The notes under the pieces were generated by a model. The model did not search any database. It was given only the letters and a program-made list of their open reading frames with translations, and was not told where the DNA came from. The translations under genes and the position numbers were made by a program. DNA of 21,736 nt, taken from an uncultured Dialister sp. (GTDB lineage Bacteria; Bacillota; Negativicutes; Veillonellales; Dialisteraceae). Positions 7,426-13,338 of the stretch are shown here, piece after piece. The DNA lies in the NCBI RefSeq assembly GCF_900765565.1, contig NZ_CAAFRZ010000233.1, forward strand, positions 1-21,736. Direction: 5' to 3'. The stretch's first letter is position 1, and the number at the start of each line of letters is the position of its first letter.

Positions 7426-7616
7426 TCCGATTCTGGGGGCTCCCGATTTGCCGCCGGAGAAACCAGAAATCGGACCTCTTCCAGATTACCCGGCTCCAGC
7501 ACAAATTCACCACTCCTATACAATGTTCTCGCCGTTGTTTCTGCCTCCTCAATACTCCCTGCATTCACCGTAAATTCTTCGGATACCGTTTCTTCAATAA
7601 TGACTGTATATTGCAT
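7422..7616 (-). CDS. dpnD: DpnD/PcfM-like small protein
   Basis: A 64-residue protein just upstream of dpnC in the same direction. The N-terminal ~50 residues fit the DpnD/PcfM-like domain: alternating strand and helix with YTVIIEETVSEEFTVNAGS, then a helix SIEEAETTARTLYRSGEFVL and an acidic strand. In S. pneumoniae a dpnD gene accompanies dpnC in the DpnI cassette, there downstream; here it is upstream. Its biochemical role is not established. A start at 7640 is possible but has no ribosome binding site, while the ATG at 7616 has GGGGGAGGA close by. The tail after residue 50 is proline/glutamate-rich and probably disordered. The -35 box of dpnC overlaps its end. Confidence 0.7.
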   Translation of the reverse strand: MQYTVIIEETVSEEFTVNAGSIEEAETTARTLYRSGEFVLEPGNLEEVRFLVSPAANREPPESD

Positions 7617-7666
7617 AGTCCTCCCCCATAACCGGATCATCCATGTTTCTGTATTTCATCAGGACT

Positions 7667-8308
7667 TTAACCGAAAAGATAATCCAAAGCGTCCCAGGGC
7701 GAAGGGAACTCCTCCACCCAGCAGTCCCCATGGCTGTTGTCCATGGCTCCCCAGGTTCCATTCTCTTTATTTCTGTACAGCAGCCGGGTCTTCACCGGCT
7801 CCTGCCCGGTTGGGCATTTCCAGATGCGTTTTTCCTCCCATGCAAGCCAGGCCTCCAGAAACTGATGGGCCCTCCTTCGGCTGACCACATGAATGAGACT
7901 ATCCTCCTTTGGATACGGTCCTTGTTCTCCATAGATTGCATCGAGTCCATGAACCGTATCGTATAGAAGATGGGTCATTCTCCATGCTGCCCGCTTAAGA
8001 TCTTCCCTGGCCTGGTCCATGTCTTCCAAAAGGGCCCGTACATCCGTGATAATCTCTGTTTCCCGTACTTTCCTTATTACATAGTCATTAAAATTATAAT
8101 TTTCAATCCATTGTACCAGATTTTGTGCCATTTTCTTCATGAAAATCCCCATTCCCCTGTTCTTCGCAGAGACCTCCAGGGTAATGGGAATCAGATTTCC
8201 ACCATCTGTCATATAATGGATAGAAATGCCGATGTCCCCTTCTCCAATCTCCTGAAAAGATACAGCTCCCCGTCCGTCCATGGCCCACTCAATCAACTGC
8301 CTGACCAT
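7667..8308 (-). CDS. Unknown protein, first gene of the DpnI-type locus
   Basis: A 213-residue soluble protein I do not recognise. It has no signal peptide or membrane helix. The N-terminal half looks like mixed strands (GDIGISIHYMTD, IPITLEVSAKN); the middle is strongly helical and charged (residues ~80-125, DVRALLEDMDQAREDLKRAAW). The C-terminal part is rich in tryptophan (EAWLAWEEKRIW, WGAMDNSHGDCW, WDALDYLF). It stands 50 bases upstream of the DpnD-like gene with a good promoter at 8374-8402, so it is probably the first gene of a three-gene unit. The start at 8308 is the first in-frame ATG but has only AGGGA upstream, so it is less certain. A restriction-linked role is only a guess from position. 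Confidence 0.7.
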   Translation of the reverse strand: MVRQLIEWAMDGRGAVSFQEIGEGDIGISIHYMTDGGNLIPITLEVSAKNRGMGIFMKKMAQNLVQWIENYNFNDYVIRKVRETEIITDVRALLEDMDQAREDLKRAAWRMTHLLYDTVHGLDAIYGEQGPYPKEDSLIHVVSRRRAHQFLEAWLAWEEKRIWKCPTGQEPVKTRLLYRNKENGTWGAMDNSHGDCWVEEFPSPWDALDYLFG

Positions 8309-8367
8309 TTCCCTGTTTATAGTGCCCGCCTCCCTGCCATTGACTTCACTACCTCCATATAAAAGGT

Positions 8368-8402
8368 GATCCGATCATAGATCGATTAAATGCAAATAGC
8401 AA
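8368..8402 (-). promoter_or_regulatory. Promoter of the DpnI-type locus with three clustered GATC sites
   Basis: Minus strand TTGCTA (8397-8402), a 17-base spacer and TATGAT (8374-8379). GATC occurs at 8368-8371, 8373-8376 and 8380-8383: just after, overlapping and just before the -10 box. The leader to the ATG at 8308 would be about 60 bases. Confidence 0.65.
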
Positions 8403-8547
8403 GGGGGGTAGGAAAAATACCATGTATAGCCATCAAGCATACAAAATGGATTTTTTAACAGTTTATGTCATAAATACAAGGCCACTGACCGCTGTCAGGA
8501 AAGTCAATCAACAGCACTCTTACTGTTACCCATGCCGTAGGCTGACC

Positions 8548-8676
8548 AGCTTTCCTAGCTGCTAGCAGCTAGAAGCTAGAGGCCCCCATCCGTTCAGACG
8601 TCCACCCAGCCACAAAACCGCCGCAGGCTGATCCGCTCAAGGCTCAAGGCTAAAAGCTCAAGGCCCCATCCGTTCG
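8548..8676. repeat. Tandem heptad repeats (GCTAGAA and GCTCAAG families) with a direct repeat
   Basis: AGCTAGA-type words at 8555-8580 are followed by GGCCCCCATCCGTTC (8581-8595). Then come four heptads GCTCAAG/GCTAAAA (8635-8662) and a near-copy GGCCCCATCCGTTC (8662-8675). The block lies between the DpnI-type locus promoter and the terminator of the ADP-ribosylglycohydrolase gene. Apart from these elements the gap 8403-8707 shows nothing. Confidence 0.65.
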
Positions 8677-8705
8677 CATGCGCTTAGCCATACAGCGCCA
8701 AACCA

Positions 8706-8740
8706 ATCAAAAACCCCGAAGAGATTACTCTCTCGGGGTT
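8706..8740 (-). terminator. Intrinsic terminator of the ADP-ribosylglycohydrolase gene
   Basis: AACCCCG/CGGGGTT with an inner AGAGA/TCTCT stem (8712-8740), followed on the minus strand by TTTTTG. It begins 4 bases after the stop codon. Confidence 0.85.
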
Positions 8741-8744
8741 CTAC

Positions 8745-9818
8745 TTATTTCACAACTCTCTGGGGATGGTACTTATTGTACACATAGAACAGCTTATCCG
8801 CCATGAAGGAAACCACTTCATTTCCTTCCAGGATATCCGCCCAGTATTCCGGCAGGAAGCCCGTACCGAAACGAACACCTTCCATGGCGCCGGTAACTAC
8901 GGCGGTGGTACTGCTCTTTCCGCTGTGATTGGCAGATACGATGAGGGCATCCAAAGGATCATCCACGGCCAGGGTGCAGTACACCGCAATGGCCAGGGCC
9001 TCTTCCGCATTGCAGCCGCTGCCCAGGGAGGAAATACTGTCAATATGGTCCCAGGTCCCCGTCTTCCCGGCGGGATGGTTATTGGCCTGTTCTTCCGCTG
9101 CTCCCAGCAGGGAGAGGATGGGATCGGTCTTATGCATTTTTCCCAGCAGGGTCTCCGCCCGCTCCAGTGCCTTCGGCAGGGTAAGACCATAGGCGAGGCA
9201 GGCAATGATGGCTGCCAGGCCGCCGGCGGCGTAGTAGGCCACGGGGTTCGAATGGGAAAGGGCTGCCGCCTTTACCGCTTCATCAAAGGCTGCCTTGCTG
9301 TCCCCTGCAAAAAGGAGACCAATAGGGATAGCCCTTGCCAGGGCGGCGCTTCCCTTGCTGTCATTGACTTTGACCTTTGTGGATCCCCGGCTGTCTTTGG
9401 AAAAGGCGCCCAAAAGTCCCTCTTCCGGATTTCTCCGGGCATGCATGAATTTTTCCCGTAAAAGGCAGAATTCCCTCTCGTGGGGCTGCCGTCTCATCCA
9501 GGTCCTCTGTCCCCGCCGGGGCTCTTCCCCGGTCTGGCTGTAGTACCAGCGCATGTAGCCCCGATAAATGCCGTCCACCAGATCCAGTTTCTTTGCATCA
9601 GCCCACAGGATCCCATCGATCGTAGCCAGTATCATCTGTGTGTCATCAGAGATGGGTGCTTTCCTTCCATTTTTGGAATCCCGTACCAGCGTCCTGAGTC
9701 CAAAAGGTCCAAATCTGTGCTGAATACGACCTACGGAGAAACTCTGCAGCGGATACCCCAATGCATCCCCGCAGGCACTGCCGTACAGGGCGCCACGAAA
9801 TTTTTCTATGTCCGCCAT
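8745..9818 (-). CDS. ADP-ribosylglycohydrolase-fold protein with altered metal site
   Basis: A 357-residue cytoplasmic protein of the DraG/ARH family, whose members remove ADP-ribose from proteins or nucleic acids using two Mg2+ ions. The N-terminal motif GALYGSACGDALGYP (residues ~8-22) and the metal-binding SDDTQM (around residue 57) are canonical. The C-terminal metal motif, usually G-D-S-D-T, reads HSGKSSTT, so both usual aspartates are replaced. This suggests a divergent subfamily with altered chemistry or a binding-only role. The start at 9818 (MADIEKF) has AGGAGGAG upstream and fits the family N-terminus; an in-frame ATG at 9881 would add 21 unrelated residues. It is a single gene with its own promoter and terminator. 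Confidence 0.85.
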   Translation of the reverse strand: MADIEKFRGALYGSACGDALGYPLQSFSVGRIQHRFGPFGLRTLVRDSKNGRKAPISDDTQMILATIDGILWADAKKLDLVDGIYRGYMRWYYSQTGEEPRRGQRTWMRRQPHEREFCLLREKFMHARRNPEEGLLGAFSKDSRGSTKVKVNDSKGSAALARAIPIGLLFAGDSKAAFDEAVKAAALSHSNPVAYYAAGGLAAIIACLAYGLTLPKALERAETLLGKMHKTDPILSLLGAAEEQANNHPAGKTGTWDHIDSISSLGSGCNAEEALAIAVYCTLAVDDPLDALIVSANHSGKSSTTAVVTGAMEGVRFGTGFLPEYWADILEGNEVVSFMADKLFYVYNKYHPQRVVK

Positions 9819-9904
9819 GCTCTCCTCCTTTTCTTCAGTACCAGGTCCTTCCTGCTTGCCGGCGGGTGATGTCCTTCCCATTTGTCCCTCTCCCGCTGGA
9901 AAAG

Positions 9905-9943
9905 AAAAGTTTCTGCAAATCCAAATACTTCACAGAAACTTTT
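9905..9943. promoter_or_regulatory. Leader hairpin upstream of the ADP-ribosylglycohydrolase gene
   Basis: AAAAGTTTCTG (9905-9915) and CAGAAACTTTT (9933-9943) form a perfect 11-bp inverted repeat with a 17-base loop. It lies between the -10 box (9993-9998) and the start codon. On the minus strand it is followed by CTTTTC, so it could be a weak attenuator, a terminator, or a protein site. Confidence 0.45.
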
Positions 9944-9992
9944 ACTCACACAGTCAGGATGACCTACTCCTGAATCTTATCCTTTTGTCTTT

Positions 9993-10001
9993 ATTATAGC
10001 A
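9993..10001 (-). promoter_or_regulatory. Promoter (extended -10) of the ADP-ribosylglycohydrolase gene
   Basis: Minus strand TGCTATAAT, a perfect extended -10. No clear -35, which extended -10 promoters can lack. Confidence 0.55.
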
Positions 10002-10095
10002 TATTTCTATAGTTTTATTAAACAATCAAGTGGAAAAAGTATGCAAGGTAACCATTGGCGTATATGCATTATGGAGAGCCCCATCAGCCCCGATT

Positions 10096-10362
10096 TCACC
10101 CTGCCAGGATGGCGAAAAGGGACGCCGCAATTTCCAGAGTCCCTATGGCCGGCACTCCGTAGACAAATTTCTTATGCCGCGTCTTGTGGTGGAAATAATG
10201 CATACCCAGGAAGGCCCCCAGGAAACCGCCGGAAAGGGCGGAAAGGAGGAGTGTCTTCTCGGAAATCCGCCACCGTCCATGGATGGCCTTCCACTTGTCC
10301 AGCCCGAAAAGGCAAAAGGCCAAAAGATTCACAGCCAGGAAATAAAGGAAATATTCCCTCAT
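10096..10362 (-). CDS. DUF1294 small membrane protein
   Basis: An 88-residue inner-membrane protein. Two hydrophobic helices (FLYFLAVNLLAFCLFGLDKW near the N-terminus, and the last 20 residues) surround a middle hydrophobic segment with the family pattern GLDKWKAIHGRWRISEKTLL, then GGFLGAFLGMHYFHHKTRHKKF. This F/L-DK-A...R-PE/SE-LL...GG-GA--G M--F-HKT-K--F layout is typical of DUF1294, a family of unknown function. The stop codon of the upstream gene and this ATG are one base apart, so the two are translationally coupled. The ribosome binding site GGAGAG lies within the end of the upstream gene. Confidence 0.88.
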   Translation of the reverse strand: MREYFLYFLAVNLLAFCLFGLDKWKAIHGRWRISEKTLLLSALSGGFLGAFLGMHYFHHKTRHKKFVYGVPAIGTLEIAASLFAILAG

Positions 10363-10363
10363 A

Positions 10364-10684
10364 CTACTCTCCGCAGGTCATAAGGTAGTCGGACACCGCT
10401 TTATCCAGGTCGTCCAGGAAATTCTTATCCGGCGGCATGCTGGCAATCATGGAGAGGGTGTCATTGTTCGTCCGATATACCAGGCTTTTCACGATGCTGC
10501 ACCAGACGCCATGGATCTGCAGGAGCACTTCCCTGTTTCCCGGCGATGTCTCCGCAAGGCGCCGGATGCTTTCGCAGAGATTCCGGAAGGCAAAGGCATT
10601 GAACTCTTCCCGGTCCTCCAGGTACCAGGTAAAGCTGCCATTTGCTTTTTTGTAATTGTCATACAATACCAGTTTCGATTCCAT
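10364..10684 (-). CDS. Unknown small protein coupled to the DUF1294 gene
   Basis: A 106-residue soluble protein I do not recognise. It opens with an aromatic strand-like segment (LVLYDNYKKANGSFTWYLEDREEF) and is then mostly helical (NLCESIRRLAETS, VWCSIVKSLVY, FLDDLDKAVSDYLM). No signal peptide, metal motif or HTH is visible. The start at 10684 has AGGAGG about 7 bases upstream. It overlaps operonically with the DUF1294 gene (one-base gap), so the two are made together. No promoter is obvious in the repeat-filled upstream region. Confidence 0.8.
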   Translation of the reverse strand: MESKLVLYDNYKKANGSFTWYLEDREEFNAFAFRNLCESIRRLAETSPGNREVLLQIHGVWCSIVKSLVYRTNNDTLSMIASMPPDKNFLDDLDKAVSDYLMTCGE

Positions 10685-10754
10685 AGGAAAACCTCCTGAA
10701 TGATAGTGAGTTGGCTGGTTAACGAATTAGTATGGAAAACGATGGATTCCAAAG

Positions 10755-10975
10755 TTAGGAGTGAGGAGTTAGGAGTGAGGAGTGGTGGTGTGCCGCATCA
10801 AATTATATGGCGGCACGAGATTTTATAAAACATCAAAACTCTGCCCAAGTATTGAGATTGGGATGATAAGATAAACGATTTCCAAAACCTTGGACAGGAA
10901 TATAATACGGCGGCGCAATATGAATTGTGCGCCGCACCTTCACTCCTGACTCCTAACTCCTCACTAACTGCCAAT
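10755..10975. repeat. Repeat element with inverted heptad borders and two GC hairpins
   Basis: The left border is GTTAGGA/GTGAGGA heptads (10755-10783) followed by the stem GTGCCGC/GCGGCAC (10790-10816). The right border is GCGGCGCA-N10-TGCGCCGC (10910-10935) followed by CACTCCT-GACTCCT-AACTCCT-CACT (10940-10964), the inverted form of the left heptads. The interior (~90 bases) is A/T-rich and non-coding. Very similar borders flank 15599-15817 and 19281-19818. Confidence 0.75.
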
Positions 10976-10996
10976 TCATATTTTACCGATTTGAAA

Positions 10997-11680
10997 CTAC
11001 TTTCCCTCCCCCAAAGAGAACCATTTCACGGTTTCTTTCTTTTTATTTTCTCCGCAGAAATAAGCGGTGCCTTTCATTTTTCTGAAAGTCTTATCGCCGG
11101 TATCCACGATGTCCCCGTTTTCCACCGGGGGATAGAGGCCATCCACCGGGACCAGTTTCTTTACGATGGTCTGCCCCGTTCCATCGTCTGCGGCAAAGTA
11201 GATCGGGCGAAGTCCCTTCGGCCCCTTCTTTCCCCTTTCCGGCAGGAAAAAGGTGCCCGGGAATCCCATGATTTCCTGGCCCACCGTCCATCCTTCCTCC
11301 GAAGGACTGAGAACCAGGAGCATAGGATTCCCCTCTTTATCGGTATAGGGGCTTGAAAGGAGAACCATTGCCTCTTCCTTTCCATCCCCATCGAGGTCCG
11401 TGAGGCAGGCGGTGTAAGTCATATCACTCCTGTCCATGGTGGAATCGGAGAAGTAAGAAACGAGGGCCTCCCGGATATCCGGATGCTCTTCCTGCAGGGA
11501 ACACTGCCGCTTCACCTTCTTCGGCAGCCACCCCTCCCCCGCCGTTGGAGCGGCGAGGGCCAGAGTCTCCACCACTTTCCCGTCCTTCTCCACGGACACC
11601 GTGGAGATATCCTCTGCCTCTATGGAAAGGGGTAAAAGAAGCAGCAGTCCTGCCGCCAGGATTTTACATGTATGGGTCAT
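10997..11680 (-). CDS. Secreted protein of unknown function with an EF-hand-like DLDGDGKEE loop
   Basis: A 227-residue protein with an N-terminal signal peptide (charged MTHTCK, hydrophobic ILAAGLLLLLPLS, likely cleavage near IEAED). The mature part is hydrophilic. Residues ~93-108 read LTDLDGDGKEEAMVLLSS, the D-x-D-x-D-G-x-x-E calcium loop found in VCBS/FG-GAP-like repeats. The rest (GWTVGQEIMGFPGTFFLP, VPVDGLYPPVENGDIVDTGD) looks like a beta-rich domain. It is probably exported or periplasmic; a partner or substrate cannot be named. The start at 11680 has GGAGG 6 bases upstream. A TATAAT at 11713-11718 (minus) is a likely -10 without a clear -35. Confidence 0.8.
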   Translation of the reverse strand: MTHTCKILAAGLLLLLPLSIEAEDISTVSVEKDGKVVETLALAAPTAGEGWLPKKVKRQCSLQEEHPDIREALVSYFSDSTMDRSDMTYTACLTDLDGDGKEEAMVLLSSPYTDKEGNPMLLVLSPSEEGWTVGQEIMGFPGTFFLPERGKKGPKGLRPIYFAADDGTGQTIVKKLVPVDGLYPPVENGDIVDTGDKTFRKMKGTAYFCGENKKKETVKWFSLGEGK

Positions 11681-11712
11681 TCATTTCCTCCGAAAAGATG
11701 GTTCTTTTCTTT

Positions 11713-11718
11713 ATTATA
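11713..11718 (-). promoter_or_regulatory. Possible -10 of the secreted-protein gene
   Basis: Minus strand TATAAT 33 bases upstream of the ATG; no recognisable -35 at the right distance. Confidence 0.4.
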
Positions 11719-11739
11719 ACCCATGGAGGGGGGATAAGG

Positions 11740-12945
11740 AGCAGGGGAACGGCCAAAGGCAGGGGGACAGCAAAGACTTCAGAAGCCAGACAGTCCGATG
11801 GCAGACAGGACCGGCAGCTTTTCGAGTTGTAACACCTTCACAGGCATTCACCGGAAAGATTTTGGGGTTCCTCGGAACTGTAGCGATTTTTATCAGTAGA
11901 GCCATACGGCATTCCCACACCGCCCGAAATGACGGGGCCAGTAATCAAAAAAAGCGGCGCTATATAATCCGTGCGCCGCCACCTCCTTAGCCACTTCAGT
12001 CACCTCAGTCACTTTAGCCACCTTTCCATTCCCATCAATCCATCCTGCGGCTTTGCCGATAAATACATATTCCCTTCCTTGAACCCCAGCGGATCTGCCG
12101 CCATCGGAAAAATCAGCCGCCGGAGGCGGCGTTATATACGGTCTCCCTTTCCTCTTAAGCGAAGCGCCCCACCCGGTTGGCAAGCGCAACGCCGCCAACC
12201 CACAACCCGCTTCCACAAGCGAAGCGGCGTGGAAGCTACAACCCTTATGCCCCCTCCCCATGATTGGGCCAGCCGGTTATTACAGATATATATCCTGCGG
12301 CGCTATATAATTTGTGCGCCGCCACCTTCCCCTCGGCCGCAGGCCGTTACCCCTCAGCCACTTCCCACCAATCCCCTCAATCCATCCTGCGGCTTTGCCG
12401 CGGCCCTTCTCCAAGGGCCTGCATGCTTGGGGATAGTGGAGACTTCAGACGTCAGACAAGCAGACAAAACTGGCAGCCTTTCGAGTGGTAACACCGTCAC
12501 AGGCATTTATCCGGGAGATTTCTCGACTCTCTCTCACATACGATTCTTACATGTACCTTCATTCCGGCGCTTACCACCGCTCGAAATGACGTTAGGGGGA
12601 AGTATTATCACCGGATGGAATACGGCATTTCTGAAAAATGATGGATCCCGTAATCAAAAGCCGGCGCTATATTATTTCTGCGCCGCATCCTCCCCCTCAG
12701 CCACTTTAGTCACCTCAGCCACCTTAGTCACCTTTCCATTCCCATCAATCCATCCTGCGGCTTTGCCGCGCCCCTTCTCTAAGGGGCTGCTTGCTGAGGA
12801 TAGTGGAAACTTCAGAAGCCAGACAATAAGACATCAGACAGAATCAGCGGCAGAGCCGCAGTCAGGCCTCCTAAAGCGGCGCTATTCAATTTGTGCGCCG
12901 CCACCACCACTCCTCACTCCTCACTCCTCACTCCTCACTTTCCAG
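11740..12945. repeat. 1.2-kb mosaic of intergenic repeat modules
   Basis: A gene-free region made of repeating modules. GC hairpins GCGGCGC-N12-GCGCCGC lie at 11954-11979, 12297-12322 and 12876-12901, with a shorter one at 12662-12685. Each is followed by 9-base words of the CACCTCAGT/CACTTTAGC type or heptads, and three by CATCCTGCGGCTTTGCCG (12043, 12387, 12750). CCTTCTCCAAGGG-type stems come next, then an ACTTCAGAAGCCAGACA-type block. Segments 11775-12057 and 12441-12767 are diverged direct copies with the modules in the same order. The right end is CACTCCT heptads (12906-12936). A long plus-strand reading frame here has repeat-derived composition and is not a gene. Confidence 0.75.
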
Positions 12946-13215
12946 CCACCTCAGTCACCTCAGCTACTTTTCCCTTTCAGCCACTTTTCTCCCATCCACT
13001 ATCCCCATGAAAAAGCAATTACAATTTCCTTATAGAACCATATAGAAAAATTTCATAGTGGGTAGTCCAAACAGGTTGAAAATAATCTTTTCTTCATTTT
13101 TCAGCCAATATCAGTCTTTTTCGAGATAGTTCAATAGCAAACATAAGGTTAGTGGCCTATGGTGACAGTTTCTGTCTATTCCCTTTTCTCTCCAATTGGT
13201 GTATGATAATCACCG

Positions 13216-13231
13216 GCACAAGATATTGTGT
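13216..13231. promoter_or_regulatory. NrdR box 1
   Basis: GCACAAGATATTGTGT fits the NrdR consensus ACACWATATATWGTGT. It is a palindromic site 108 bases upstream of the nrdD ATG. Confidence 0.8.
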
Positions 13232-13248
13232 AGTTGCTACTGGCAAAC

Positions 13249-13264
13249 ACACAATATTTTGTAT
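13249..13264. promoter_or_regulatory. NrdR box 2
   Basis: ACACAATATTTTGTAT, a second NrdR-type site. It starts exactly 33 bases (about three helical turns) after box 1, the usual paired arrangement. NrdR is a dATP/ATP-sensing repressor of ribonucleotide reductase genes. A TATGAT at 13203-13208 or TATAGT at 13262-13267 could be the -10. Confidence 0.8.
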
Positions 13265-13338
13265 AGTTCGCATAATATCGAAAAATCAACGCCAATTGCG
13301 CAGAAATCATAGAAGTGCCTTACAGGGGAGTGTTTAGT

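Noticed and set aside
7640..7640. Upstream start for the DpnD-like gene
   Set aside because: No ribosome binding site before 7640; the ATG at 7616 has a purine-rich site and starts at the conserved strand.
8309..8332. Short frame ATG...TAA of 7 codons upstream of the 213-residue gene as a leader peptide
   Set aside because: A GGAGG stands 11 bases before it, but seven codons without a regulatory pattern are not enough to support it.
11971..13035. A 354-codon plus-strand frame in the repeat mosaic
   Set aside because: It is made entirely of translated repeat words (S/P/H-rich) and crosses several hairpin modules; no homology or ribosome binding site.
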